Positions 34,098 to 43,526 of a stretch of DNA of 52,883 nt are shown here, in pieces. The translations under genes and the position numbers were made by a program. Position 1 is the stretch's first letter. Every line of letters begins with the position of its first letter. Source of the stretch: Candidatus Limosilactobacillus merdigallinarum. Its GTDB lineage: Bacteria > Bacillota > Bacilli > Lactobacillales > Lactobacillaceae. The notes beneath the pieces are model-generated. The model searched no databases, was not told the origin of the DNA, and was given only the letters and a program-made list of their open reading frames with translations. The stretch covers positions 1 to 52,883 of the forward strand of contig DXFH01000028.1 of the NCBI GenBank assembly GCA_019114515.1, given 5' to 3'.

Positions 34098-34688
34098 CTA
34101 TTGATCCTGCATTATTTTCTGAACACGCGTCTTCAAATCCGGTAGCACATCTTTTGCAAACCACGGATTACGGCTCATCCACACTCGGTTACGTGGCGAG
34201 GGGTGGACGATTGGGAAATACTGGGGTAAGTAATCCTGATAATTCTGCACGATGGACGTTAACGATGTCTTTTGATCTAGGTGAAGATAAGCACGACTAG
34301 CATAAGCACCAATGAGAATTGTGAGCTGGATATTAGGCATTAGCTTTAACAGCTGCGGATGCCACTTACTGGCAAAATCCGGTCGTGGTGGTAGATCACC
34401 GTGCGGACTATTTCCCGGGAAATAAAAATCCATCGGCATAATAGCAATTTTCCCAGAATAATAAAATTCGTCCCAACTGATGCCGAGCCAGTCACGCAGA
34501 CGCCGACCACTGCGGTCATTCCAAAACATACCCTGCTCTTGCGCTTTTTGCCCTGGCGCCTGCGCGATTAGTAATATCCGTGCATCTGGTCCAGCATAAT
34601 ATAAGGGTTTGATCCCCCTCTTTGTATACTGTTGGTTACTAGGATCAGCAATGATGGCTTGGTAAATTGTCTGAAAAGGGTCTGCCAT
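34098..34688 (-). CDS. Uracil-DNA glycosylase family protein
   Basis: About 196 residues with the UDG-superfamily motifs LIAQAPGQKAQEQG (motif 1) and HPSPRNRVWMSRNPWF (motif 2). The fold is used by bacterial family 4-like enzymes and relatives; no four-Cys Fe-S pattern is seen, so it fits the short cluster often annotated simply as uracil-DNA glycosylase family. ATG 34688 follows GGAGGAGTGG; an upstream ATG at 34706 overlaps it. The actual base removed is unknown. Confidence 0.88.
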   Translation of the reverse strand: MADPFQTIYQAIIADPSNQQYTKRGIKPLYYAGPDARILLIAQAPGQKAQEQGMFWNDRSGRRLRDWLGISWDEFYYSGKIAIMPMDFYFPGNSPHGDLPPRPDFASKWHPQLLKLMPNIQLTILIGAYASRAYLHLDQKTSLTSIVQNYQDYLPQYFPIVHPSPRNRVWMSRNPWFAKDVLPDLKTRVQKIMQDQ

Positions 34689-34803
34689 GAATCCACTCCT
34701 CCTCATCCGCTAAACAGCGAGCACGATTAAAAATTGTTTCCATTTTATAAATCAGCGACGACTTGTGCAAATAATTAACTTAAAGTCAGGCAATTACCCT
34801 TGA

Positions 34804-34834
34804 ACATATATCATATTCCGTATATATTATATGT
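34804..34834 (+). promoter_or_regulatory. Possible operator/promoter of the metal-resistance operon
   Basis: An AT-rich imperfect dyad (ACATAT ... ATATGT) with TATATT-like -10 candidates lies 26 bases before the transporter start. ArsR-family repressors bind such sites, and the regulator is encoded in this operon. Confidence 0.5.
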
Positions 34835-34859
34835 AAATTCTGAACTGGGAGGATTTATT

Positions 34860-35426
34860 ATGAATTGGCTCACTATTGGGATGACTTTTATTGCCGTTAA
34901 CTTAGACTTCTTCTGTATTCTGATCATCCTGCTGCAAAAATATAGCTTACGATCCGTTATTACTGGCTACCTCGCCGGGATCCTTATCTTAGTGACGGCT
35001 AGTTTTGCTGCGGGTAAATTTCTCGCTGCCTTTTTACCTGCATGGCTGTTAGGAATTCTTGGCATCCTACCTATTTGGATGGCCTTGCATGATGACGATG
35101 ACGTAGATAATGACAAGCAAGCAAGACAACATTCATGGTCGGCAGTTTTACTGACCTATTTATCAGTCTGTGCCGGCTGTAACCTCTCCCTTTTCCTACC
35201 AGTATTAACATCCGTTTCACTTTTGCAATTTGGTGAAGTATTGTTATTACTTAGCGGATTGACCATTTTGCTGGTATGCTTATTAAAAGTAGTCGGTGAC
35301 CTGCCAGCCGTGAATCATTTAATGAAGAAGGATGGCGATCTCTTGACTAAAATCATTTACGTGGGTGTCGGTATTTACGTCTTCTTTGACAGTGGGTTAA
35401 TCAGTCATTTAGTGGCACTCATCTGA
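34860..35426 (+). CDS. CadD-family cadmium/zinc transporter
   Basis: A 188-residue membrane protein with five predicted segments. It begins MNWLTIGMTFIAVNLDFFCI, which fits the CadD/LysE-like cadmium resistance family. The segment AGCNLSLFLPVL and the acidic loop DDDDVDNDK (about residues 77-85) may bind metal. ATG 34860 follows GGGAGG; the ORF open from 34800 overlaps the promoter. An ArsR-family sensor gene follows after 15 bases. It is predicted to export divalent metals. Confidence 0.85.
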   Translation: MNWLTIGMTFIAVNLDFFCILIILLQKYSLRSVITGYLAGILILVTASFAAGKFLAAFLPAWLLGILGILPIWMALHDDDDVDNDKQARQHSWSAVLLTYLSVCAGCNLSLFLPVLTSVSLLQFGEVLLLLSGLTILLVCLLKVVGDLPAVNHLMKKDGDLLTKIIYVGVGIYVFFDSGLISHLVALI

Positions 35427-35441
35427 AAGGATTGGTAACTC

Positions 35442-35765
35442 ATGAAAATTCCTAACGATCTCATTGATGAAGCAGCCAAGATTTACGGTGTCTTAAGCAA
35501 TAGCACCCGCATCAAAATCCTGTATTTTCTTTACTATCAAGAAAATGACGTGCCGGTCAACGAAATCGTGCAGAATCTAGGAATGGCGCAACCAGTTGTT
35601 TCACGCCAATTAGCAATCCTCCGCCAATACCAATTAGTCCGCTTTCACAGGGAAGGCAAGCAGGTTTTTTACGTCGTTGACGATCCCCACGTTGTCGAGA
35701 TGATCAATGATATGCTTAACCACGTTAAACACGAGATTAAGGGCCTGCCGCACCCCAAAAATTAA
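35442..35765 (+). CDS. ArsR-family metal-sensing repressor (CzrA/SmtB-like alpha5 site)
   Basis: A 107-residue winged helix with the ArsR HTH (VNEIVQNLGMAQPVVSRQLAILRQ). It has no Cys, so it lacks the alpha3N site of CadC. Asp81, His83, His94 and His97 follow the exact D-x-H-x10-H-x2-H spacing of the alpha5 zinc site of CzrA. It should derepress the upstream transporter on Zn or Co binding (inference). Confidence 0.9.
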   Translation: MKIPNDLIDEAAKIYGVLSNSTRIKILYFLYYQENDVPVNEIVQNLGMAQPVVSRQLAILRQYQLVRFHREGKQVFYVVDDPHVVEMINDMLNHVKHEIKGLPHPKN

Positions 35766-35831
35766 ACTACAAAGACAACAAACGCTCCAGGCGTCAATGA
35801 TGACATTTGGAGCGTTTTACTATCTTTACAT

Positions 35832-36545
35832 TTATTTACTGCCTTCAGAAGCAGCGATTCCTGCACGCAGGCTCTTTAAATCAACTCGACCTTGCCGGAA
35901 AGCCTGGTCTTCGATTGGCAGGTGCTGTTCCAACGTATCAAACACCTGTAAATCACCAGCCAGATGATCCGCGCTGAATCCCAGTAAGTGGCCAGCAAAC
36001 TGCCGATCGTCACTGATAAAGTGCAGATGCCAGCCAGCCGCAGTAATGCTGCCAAAGACATCGGGTGCATAATAGCCAAGGATCGTGCCATCAATATTTT
36101 CTCGCTGAAACTCTGGTTGTCCCTGTGCTACTTGTAATAGACTCGGATATGGCGGCTCCTGCTTAGGGGCAATTCGGGTATGGACCTTTTCAAAATGCCC
36201 CTGCAGTTTTAAGAAAGCAAAGACATTTGCCAACTGGTGATCCTTGACAAATTGACCGTTCAACAAGTCAAAAGCGACTTTATCGAGCTGAACTGGAGTT
36301 GGGTGATCAGGAAAATGTACAGAAGCAAATGGCATTTTGGCATCACGGGTAGTTACGTGATTGACATGGCCATCGCTGACTGCTTGGTAAACTTCGCCAT
36401 CTAAGATAATCACTTCACCATTAAGACCATCGAAAGTCCCAATACCGTTATTCCCATGCTTTAATAAATCCGCTACCGTAATGGTCCCGGCCATGCTGCC
36501 CGTCATCAATGCAGCCAACGTACCGTGTTCATACAATGTACTCAT
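35832..36545 (-). CDS. alsD: Alpha-acetolactate decarboxylase
   Basis: A 237-residue enzyme converting acetolactate to acetoin. It contains GTFDGLNGEVIILDG in the N-terminal half and the zinc-binding His triad in WHLHFISDDRQFAGHLLGF near residue 180. Length and motifs match AlsD/BudA. It lies 12 bases after alsS, so the two form an operon that consumes excess pyruvate and limits acidification. Confidence 0.95.
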   Translation of the reverse strand: MSTLYEHGTLAALMTGSMAGTITVADLLKHGNNGIGTFDGLNGEVIILDGEVYQAVSDGHVNHVTTRDAKMPFASVHFPDHPTPVQLDKVAFDLLNGQFVKDHQLANVFAFLKLQGHFEKVHTRIAPKQEPPYPSLLQVAQGQPEFQRENIDGTILGYYAPDVFGSITAAGWHLHFISDDRQFAGHLLGFSADHLAGDLQVFDTLEQHLPIEDQAFRQGRVDLKSLRAGIAASEGSK

Positions 36546-36557
36546 TGTTTGACCTCC

Positions 36558-38234
36558 TTAGCCTAGTTGCGAACTAATCAACTTAGCTGCCAGTTCCCGA
36601 TTATGGGAGTAATCAACCGGCACATCAACCACTACCGGACCATCCGTCTTGAAGGCCTTCTGCAAAGTATCCTTCAATTCGGTTGGCTTGTTAACCCGCA
36701 AACCTGTAGCTCCACAACTTTCGGCATACTTAACGATGTCGACCGGGCCAAACTTGATTCCGGCCGCTTGTGGGTACTTCATTTCTTCTTGGAACTTAAC
36801 CATGTCGTAGTGGCCACCGTCATTCCATACGATGACAACGACGTTTAGGTGGTGCTGTACAGCAGTTGCCAATTCAGCGCCGGAGAAGAGGAAGCCCCCG
36901 TCACCAACAACGGCCACTGCTTGGTGTTCAGGATGCAGCATTGCGGCTACCATTGCCCATGGCAAACCGACACCCAGCGTCTGCATACCGTTACTAATAA
37001 GCAAGTGCCGTGGTTCATAGCAACGGAAGTGCCGCGCCATCCAAATGTAGTGCGAACCAACGTCAACCGCCACCGTCATATCGTCGGTCACGTTCTCTTG
37101 GATGGCCTGCACGATTGCTAACGGGTGGTTAGCACCGTGTTCTTTAGGAACTTGCAACTGCTTGTCAGCATCCAGCTGCTTCTTAAACTTAGCCAGCGTT
37201 TCTGCAGCACCTTCCGGGTATGTGAAGCCGGCCAGCAAACTGTCCATTTCTTGTAAACTAGTGGCAATATTACCAATCAGCTGCATAACTGGCGTGTAAT
37301 GGTTGTCGATTTGGGCAGGTTGCGTATCCAGGTTCACAATCCGCAAATCATCATTAGCGTTCCAGTTACGCGGTTCATATTCGATCGCGTCATAGCCGAC
37401 TGCCAGCACTAAATCACTAGCTGCGAGCAATTGGTCACCAACCTGGTTACGGAATAGACCGACCCGGCCAAAGTAGGACTGGTGCTCCAGATCACGTGAA
37501 ACCACCCCAGCCGCCTGGTAAGTTTCGACAACAGGGAAGTGGTAATACGTCAGCAGTCGACGCAGGGCACCCGTAATTTCTTTGTCCGCACCTCGTTGAC
37601 CAACCAGGATAACCGGCAATTTAGCACCCTTGATCAGGTTCACTAACTTCCGCAGGTCTTCCGGATCAGCAGGACCAATCCGCGGCGTCTGGTAAATCGG
37701 CAATGCGGGTTCCGTGACGGTCGCATCGTCAACGTCTTGTGGCAGACTGACAAAGGACACACCCTTGTGGCCATTCTGACTAGCTTCAAAGGCATTAGCC
37801 ATAATTTCTGAAATGTTGTCAGGATCTTGAATTTCGGCGCTGTACTGCGTAATTGGTGCCATGATATCAGTTGATGGCGTACTTTGGTGCGTGGCACGGT
37901 GCAAATCTTTTCGCTGCACTTGCCCACCGATAGCCAATACGGGGTCACCTTCTGCGTTGGCGGTCATGATCCCAGTGGTCAGGTTGCCGACACCAGGACC
38001 GGAAGTGGAAATAGCTACCCCAGTTTTCCCGGTTAACCGTCCGTAAGCTTGGGCCATGAAGACCGCATTTTGTTCATGACGGGTCACAATCAGTTTCGGC
38101 GCATCCTTGCTGTCCTTGCCATCGAGCGCTTCAAACAGGCGGTCAATTTTGGCACCAGGAATACCAAATACCATATCGACGCCATGTTTGCGCAGGCTAT
38201 CGATAACAACATCCGCACCAGTCATCTTCTTCAT
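36558..38234 (-). CDS. alsS: Catabolic alpha-acetolactate synthase
   Basis: A 558-residue ThDP enzyme joining two pyruvates. The N-terminal PYR domain contains FGIPGAKIDRLFEAL, with the family catalytic Glu at RHEQNA. The C-terminal PP domain has the ThDP-binding GDGGFLFSG...WNDGGHYD motif. It has no FAD-independent deviation visible, and the AlsS assignment (rather than IlvB) rests on pairing with alsD and the lack of a small subunit gene. Confidence 0.93.
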   Translation of the reverse strand: MKKMTGADVVIDSLRKHGVDMVFGIPGAKIDRLFEALDGKDSKDAPKLIVTRHEQNAVFMAQAYGRLTGKTGVAISTSGPGVGNLTTGIMTANAEGDPVLAIGGQVQRKDLHRATHQSTPSTDIMAPITQYSAEIQDPDNISEIMANAFEASQNGHKGVSFVSLPQDVDDATVTEPALPIYQTPRIGPADPEDLRKLVNLIKGAKLPVILVGQRGADKEITGALRRLLTYYHFPVVETYQAAGVVSRDLEHQSYFGRVGLFRNQVGDQLLAASDLVLAVGYDAIEYEPRNWNANDDLRIVNLDTQPAQIDNHYTPVMQLIGNIATSLQEMDSLLAGFTYPEGAAETLAKFKKQLDADKQLQVPKEHGANHPLAIVQAIQENVTDDMTVAVDVGSHYIWMARHFRCYEPRHLLISNGMQTLGVGLPWAMVAAMLHPEHQAVAVVGDGGFLFSGAELATAVQHHLNVVVIVWNDGGHYDMVKFQEEMKYPQAAGIKFGPVDIVKYAESCGATGLRVNKPTELKDTLQKAFKTDGPVVVDVPVDYSHNRELAAKLISSQLG

Positions 38235-38441
38235 TTCAACACCTCATTAATAATTGTCTAATAAAAATCATCTATTACAGATTACGCCTCTTTGTTCAAT
38301 TTCACAAGTATGTATTCCTGTTCACATGTTGGCATACTAGTAATGTTATCGTGTGCATTAATTTGAATTCTTATGATTTTCACAAAGTTGTGGCAGTTTG
38401 CACAAAGTCGTCGATGGCTTCAATGACTGCTAACATAAATC

Positions 38442-38490
38442 AAAAACAGGCCGATTGCATCCGCTTCTTGTCGGACGTAATCAGCCTGTG
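38442..38490 (-). terminator. Intrinsic terminator of the serine hydrolase gene
   Basis: On the minus strand a long imperfect stem, ACAGGCTGATT.../...AATCGGCCTGT, is followed by TTTTTG, about 17 bases after the stop codon. Confidence 0.8.
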
Positions 38491-38506
38491 TCATTATTCA
38501 TTGCTT

Positions 38507-39547
38507 TTATTTAAAGTAAACCTTCGCTACTTGACCGGACAAAGCATCGGTATCTTTAGAAGACATAGAGTTAGAAAACAGCATCATTGTCTGCTTGCCG
38601 TTGGTAAAAACATTACAGGTGTAGCCTTCAACGGTCCCATTGGAATGCAAGATACCATCACGGACATAGCCACCCGCGAAGTAGTGACTGTCGGGGGCCA
38701 CCTTGGCATGCATAATCTCCTCAAATAACGGTCGGTGCGTATTAAACGCCTGGGTCACAATAACCCAATAATTAGCCGGACTGATCAACATGTCCCCGGC
38801 ACCCAGGTACGTGGATAGCTGTCGCTTGATATGGTGCCAATGACTTTGTTGGTTACCAGCTAACATCCCGGTACCCAAAACATCCTGCGGGCTTTGCACT
38901 TGATAGTAGAACTTCGCCTGGTGCAAATCGTTAGGCGCAAGGTAGTAGTTATTCACTAACTCAGCGTAGGATTCGTGATAGACCTTGGATAAAATACCGG
39001 CTAATAAAGCATAGTTAACACTGGCATAAATCCAGCCATGACCACCACTCGATGACAAGTGACTGATTGAATAGTTTAACTGCGCCTGTTGGTCAGATAA
39101 TGGTTGATCGGAAAAACGGCTTTTATCCGCCAAACCACTCGTATGCGTTAATAGTTCCCGCACCGTAATCTGCTTACTGTTCGGCACCTGCGGATAATAT
39201 TTGCTTAACTTCGTATTAAACGATAGCTTGTGCGCCTTAATAGCCCGCAAAACCAGCATCCCCGTTAGCATTTTTTGCGTCGAGCCAATCGGGAACAGCT
39301 TATTTTCAGTGATGTACTGTGGCGAGTCTTTGGCCACCGTACTGTGCTGAATACGGACCGGTTGCTTACTGTGTGGACCGTTGACTAACACCATTACATT
39401 AGCGTTTGACTTGTTAAGGAACGTTTGGATTTGCTTTTTCTCCGTCCTGGTCACTGCTGTACTAGCCAAAGCAGCCTGATTAACATTCATCAATAACAGA
39501 AAAAAGGTGATTAACAATGTCGCCTTTTTTGATTTATACCATTGCAT
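38507..39547 (-). CDS. Secreted serine beta-lactamase-like/PBP-like hydrolase
   Basis: A 346-residue protein with a signal peptide (residues 1-29, ending ALA). The mature domain has the class C-like triad: SxxK in GSTQKML, YxSxN region IYASVNYALL (third-position change from the usual YSN), and HSNG in place of HTG. Such proteins act on peptidoglycan or as esterases; true beta-lactamase activity is not implied. It is monocistronic with its own promoter. Confidence 0.88.
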   Translation of the reverse strand: MQWYKSKKATLLITFFLLLMNVNQAALASTAVTRTEKKQIQTFLNKSNANVMVLVNGPHSKQPVRIQHSTVAKDSPQYITENKLFPIGSTQKMLTGMLVLRAIKAHKLSFNTKLSKYYPQVPNSKQITVRELLTHTSGLADKSRFSDQPLSDQQAQLNYSISHLSSSGGHGWIYASVNYALLAGILSKVYHESYAELVNNYYLAPNDLHQAKFYYQVQSPQDVLGTGMLAGNQQSHWHHIKRQLSTYLGAGDMLISPANYWVIVTQAFNTHRPLFEEIMHAKVAPDSHYFAGGYVRDGILHSNGTVEGYTCNVFTNGKQTMMLFSNSMSSKDTDALSGQVAKVYFK

Positions 39548-39605
39548 CTTTCTTTTTACAGCAAATTAGCCGTAAATCCTCCCAAATTAATTAATCCCAA
39601 AAATT

Positions 39606-39634
39606 ATATTATTTCTTGATTATTAGTATGTCAA
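39606..39634 (-). promoter_or_regulatory. Promoter of the serine hydrolase gene
   Basis: On the minus strand TTGACA (39629-39634) and TAATAT (39606-39611) are separated by 17 bases. Confidence 0.65.
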
Positions 39635-39668
39635 TGCTTGTTTGTAAGTCAGTCCACTAGTCACCCGC

Positions 39669-41510
39669 TCACCGCAGCGCATGCCTGAATTGACTGTTGT
39701 AAAGCTTTGCATAGAAACCATTCTTTGCCATCAACGCTGCGTGACTCCCTGTTTCCACGATATGGCCATGATTTAAAACGATAATCTTGTCAGCATTCTG
39801 CACTGTCGACAACCGGTGTGCCACGATGAAGGTAGTCCGGTTGGCCTGTAAGTCATTCATGGCCTGCTGGATTAAGGATTCAGTCCGTGTATCGACTGAA
39901 CTAGTGGCTTCATCTAAAATCAAGATTTCGGGGTTGGCAACAAAGGCCCGAGCAATCGTTAGCAACTGACGCTGACCAATCGAAATTTCCGTTGACCCTT
40001 CGCCTAACACCGTTTGATAACCATCGGGCAAAGTACGAATAAAGTGATCAGCATGGGCTAATTGTGCAGCCCGGTAAACCTCGTCTTTCGTCGCGTTCAT
40101 ACGGCCAAACGAAATGTTATCCATAATCGTGCCATGAAAAAGCCATGTTTCCTGCGGCACAATCGCAAAGTGCGACCGTAATTCTTGTCGTGTCATGTCT
40201 TGGATGTTAACACCGTGTAAGTAAATCTTACCCGCATTAACGTCATAAAAACGTTCTAGCAAATTAATCAGTGTCGACTTGCCCGCACCCGTGGGTCCAA
40301 CGATGGCAATCGTCTGCCGCGGTGCCACATCTAAATTGAAGTGATCAATTAATGGTTGGTCAGGCTGATAACTAAACTTGACATCTTTAAAACTGATAAT
40401 CGGAGCCGCTGCCTGTGGTTGCTCATCCTTTACTGGCTGATCGGTGGTCATCTCGGGTTCATCCAAAATGGCAAAAATCCGCTCTGAGGACGCAATCGTT
40501 TGTTGAAAAACATTGGCCAGGTTAGCCAATTGCGTGATTGGTCGGCTAAATTGCTCTTGATACTGCAAAATGGCCTGAACGGCACCAATAGCTAATTGCC
40601 CTTGCGCTACCAAGAACGAGCCCACCACGGCCACCATCAAGAAGCCTAAGTTACGAACAAAATTCATGGATGGAAATACCAAAATAGAGAAGAATTGGGC
40701 CTTCCAGGCAGCATTGAAGTACTGCTGGTTCTTCTTTTCAAAGCTGTCCTGCTCGCGCTTCTCATCGCCAAACAATTTAACGACCTGCTGTCCCGTATAG
40801 GTTTCTTCGACTTGATTATTAATCGTGCCCAACGTAGCTTGCTGCTTGCCAAACAAGCGTTGTGCTTTTGGCGAAATGACACCGACGATCACAATCCCAA
40901 TTGGAATCGTAATTAGGGCTACTAAGGTCAAGCGCAGACTGATGGTCAGCATTAAGAACAGTACCCCGATAAAGGTAAAGGCACTCGTCACGATTTGAAT
41001 TAGCCCCTGTTGTAAGGTAGCAGAAACGTTATCCATGTCATTGACCATCCGACTCATAATGTCACCATGGTCATGATTGTCATAAAAGGAAACCGGTAAC
41101 TGGCGCATTTTTTGCTTTAAGTCGCGCCGCAGCGTGTAAACCACTTTTTGTGCTAACTGGGTCGTCAGCAACTGTTGCAGCAAATTAAAAATCGCCGAAC
41201 AGCCATATAAAATCAAAACTACAATCGCGTAATGACCGACTTTGTGGAAATCAATCGGCCAGCGGCTCATGGTGATGCCCATGGCACGGCCCTTTTTGAC
41301 GCCAGCATAAATGGTCGTGGTCGCCTCACCTAGAATCTTAGGTGCGGAAACGGAAAAGATGACTGACGCAATGGCAAAAATGATGGAGAAAAAGAGCAGC
41401 CAGTGCCATGGCTTGAGGTAGCGTAAGAGCCGCCAGGTAGTTCCCCAGAAATTCTGTGCCTGTTCTGCTTTACTGCGTTGCCGCAAATGAGGTGCAAATC
41501 CGTTATGCAT
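39669..41510 (-). CDS. ABC exporter half-transporter (canonical Walker B subunit)
   Basis: A 613-residue protein with six membrane segments (residues 30-330) and a C-terminal nucleotide-binding domain. Walker A GPTGAGKST and Walker B LILDEATSSVD (with catalytic Glu) are intact, but the signature is ISIGQRQ rather than LSGGQ. This pattern is typical of heterodimeric multidrug exporters of the BmrCD/LmrCD type. ATG 41510 follows AAGGAGG; GTG 41519 is in frame upstream. Overlaps the partner gene by 8 bases. Confidence 0.93.
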   Translation of the reverse strand: MHNGFAPHLRQRSKAEQAQNFWGTTWRLLRYLKPWHWLLFFSIIFAIASVIFSVSAPKILGEATTTIYAGVKKGRAMGITMSRWPIDFHKVGHYAIVVLILYGCSAIFNLLQQLLTTQLAQKVVYTLRRDLKQKMRQLPVSFYDNHDHGDIMSRMVNDMDNVSATLQQGLIQIVTSAFTFIGVLFLMLTISLRLTLVALITIPIGIVIVGVISPKAQRLFGKQQATLGTINNQVEETYTGQQVVKLFGDEKREQDSFEKKNQQYFNAAWKAQFFSILVFPSMNFVRNLGFLMVAVVGSFLVAQGQLAIGAVQAILQYQEQFSRPITQLANLANVFQQTIASSERIFAILDEPEMTTDQPVKDEQPQAAAPIISFKDVKFSYQPDQPLIDHFNLDVAPRQTIAIVGPTGAGKSTLINLLERFYDVNAGKIYLHGVNIQDMTRQELRSHFAIVPQETWLFHGTIMDNISFGRMNATKDEVYRAAQLAHADHFIRTLPDGYQTVLGEGSTEISIGQRQLLTIARAFVANPEILILDEATSSVDTRTESLIQQAMNDLQANRTTFIVAHRLSTVQNADKIIVLNHGHIVETGSHAALMAKNGFYAKLYNSQFRHALR

Positions 41511-43275
41511 GACTGCCACCTCCTTGTTTCAGTTGTGATGCCATAATCTGCTGATAGGTTCGGTTGTTTTGGGCTAATTCATCATGAGTGCCCCGACCAA
41601 CCAGCTTACCATTATCCAGAACAAGGATCTGATCAGCATTTAGAACGGTTGCCACCCGCTGTGCGACAATCACTACCAGTTTGCCTTTCATCTGGGGATC
41701 TTCAGCTAGGGCCAGCCGCAAATTAGCGTCAGTCTGAAAGTCTAGTGCAGAAAAGGTGTCATCAAAAACATAAATATCAGCATCGGCCACCAAAGTACGG
41801 GCAATCGCTAATCGTTGCCGCTGCCCGCCAGAAAAGTTATGACCGCCCTGTTGCACTTTCGCGTCTAAACCACCGGCGGCTTGAACAAACTTGCTGGCCT
41901 GTGCCACATCCAACGCGTGCCACATTTCCTCATCACTGGCATCAGCTTTGGCCTTTTGCAGGTTTGACCGAACCGTGCCAGAGAAAAGAACCGTTTTTTG
42001 TTGTGCCACCGTTAAGTAACGATGCAACTGGTTAGCGGGAATGCTGTTAACGGGACGGCCCTCAACTAAAATCTGTCCTGCAGCAGGTTCGTACAGGTGG
42101 GCTAGCAGATCAATCAGCGTTGATTTACCGGCACCGGTACCGCCAATCACCGCAATCGTGCTATCACGATCAGCGGTAAATGAGATGTCATCCAATGCTA
42201 AGCGCTCGGCTCCCGGATACCGAAAGCTAACGTGGCGAAATTCGACGGCGGGTACCTGCTTTAGCTGTGTATTCGGTCGCTTGGTGTTTTCAGTAACCGC
42301 ACTCTTGGCTGGCGGAGTTAATTCATACTTCACTGAGGATGGCGTCTCTAAAATATCGTTGATCCGCTTAGCTGAGGCCGAAGCCCGCGGCAAACTGACG
42401 AACATCCGTGACAGCCGCATAAAACTCGTCAGAATCTGCGTGGTGTATGTGATAAACGCAATCAAGTCACCAACGTTGAGCGTTTTAACCGCAATCATTT
42501 GACCACCATACATGATGATGCCGACATCCGTTAATGACAAAACAAGGGTCATTGCTGGGTATAAGCATGCCACCAGTGAATACGCCTTAACACCAGTTTG
42601 CGTATAATCACGGTTCACATTATCGAAGCGTTTCTGTTCGTGATTTTCCTGGTTAAAGGCACGGCTTACCCGCACACCAGTCAGTCCTTCACGAAAGATT
42701 TGGTTAATCCGGTCGGTCTTGCCTTGAATACTGTGGAATAGTGGTGTTGCATAATGCAGGACTAGTAGGCATAAAACGGTCAGGATCGGCAAGGTGATCA
42801 GATAAATTACCGTTAACCGTGGCGCTTGAATGTATGCCAGCACACAAGCAGTCACCAAAATCATCGGTGACCGCAGCATTTGCCGCAAAACTTGAAACAT
42901 CACCGTTTGTACTTGGACAACGTCATTCGTCGTCCGCGTGATTAAGGTAGAAGTACCAAACTGCGTCATTTCTTGCCCGGCAAAGTTCAATACCTTCGCG
43001 TACAGTTTACTGCGTAGCTGCGCCCCAATTTTCATTGATTGTCGCGATGCTAAAAAAACATTAACCGTGGCTGCCATCAGTCCTAACCCGGCAACAAATA
43101 ACATCCGCCAGCCAATCTTCATAATGTAGGCAAAATTCTGCTGCAAAATTCCCTTATTCACAAGACTTGCCGTAATTGTTGGTAAATACAGGTCACAAAC
43201 CGTTTGACCAAACAAAAACAGGACGGCCATTGTAGCTGGAAACCATGCCATGTAGCGATGGATTATTTTAAACAT
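41503..43275 (-). CDS. ABC exporter half-transporter (degenerate Walker B subunit)
   Basis: The 590-residue partner of the downstream half-transporter. Walker A GGTGAGKST and signature FSGGQRQR are canonical, but the residue after the Walker B Asp is Asp (VFDDTFSALD) rather than Glu. One degenerate and one normal site per dimer is the rule for heterodimeric type IV exporters. Substrate unknown; drugs, lipids or peptides are all possible. Confidence 0.92.
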   Translation of the reverse strand: MFKIIHRYMAWFPATMAVLFLFGQTVCDLYLPTITASLVNKGILQQNFAYIMKIGWRMLFVAGLGLMAATVNVFLASRQSMKIGAQLRSKLYAKVLNFAGQEMTQFGTSTLITRTTNDVVQVQTVMFQVLRQMLRSPMILVTACVLAYIQAPRLTVIYLITLPILTVLCLLVLHYATPLFHSIQGKTDRINQIFREGLTGVRVSRAFNQENHEQKRFDNVNRDYTQTGVKAYSLVACLYPAMTLVLSLTDVGIIMYGGQMIAVKTLNVGDLIAFITYTTQILTSFMRLSRMFVSLPRASASAKRINDILETPSSVKYELTPPAKSAVTENTKRPNTQLKQVPAVEFRHVSFRYPGAERLALDDISFTADRDSTIAVIGGTGAGKSTLIDLLAHLYEPAAGQILVEGRPVNSIPANQLHRYLTVAQQKTVLFSGTVRSNLQKAKADASDEEMWHALDVAQASKFVQAAGGLDAKVQQGGHNFSGGQRQRLAIARTLVADADIYVFDDTFSALDFQTDANLRLALAEDPQMKGKLVVIVAQRVATVLNADQILVLDNGKLVGRGTHDELAQNNRTYQQIMASQLKQGGGSHA

Positions 43276-43526
43276 TAGTCGTCATCTTTTCTAAAAATAC
43301 ATCGTGAGTTGACAGTTATCGTAGCTCACATTTACTTATTAACCCTTTATTGACACACCTTCATTGTAAGCGTTTCACAATCGTTAAGAAAGCATTTTGC
43401 GCATGTTTTTTCACGTGCACATTCCACTAGTCGTCCAGTGATCAGTCAACAAGAAAAAGTACCCGTTACTGTTTAAGCACACTTATTTAGTCTGCTTTAC
43501 TTACTGTAGCGAGTACTTTTGTTAAT
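43276..43526. other. Intergenic region, exporter promoter side
   Basis: A 251-bp gap. It holds a cre-like TTGTAAGCG...CACAA dyad at 43364-43380 that is one base out of register with the consensus, and a terminator for the AAA ATPase remnant at 43455-43522. I find no gene in it. Confidence 0.4.
43455..43522 (-). terminator. Possible terminator of the AAA ATPase gene
   Basis: On the minus strand AAAGTACTCGCTACAG pairs, with wobble, with CAGTAACGGGTACTTT, and TTTCTTG follows. The long loop makes it less typical. Confidence 0.55.

Noticed and set aside
38340-38440. CACAAAG repeats upstream of alsS as an operator
   Set aside because: Only two loose direct copies of ACTTTGTG and a short dyad; not distinct enough from AT-rich background.
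42041-42502. 153-codon plus-strand open frame inside the exporter gene
   Set aside because: Antisense to a well supported ABC domain; no independent signals.
43364-43380. cre site upstream of the ABC exporter
   Set aside because: TTGTAAGCG...CACAA is one base out of register with the CcpA consensus, so I did not call it.
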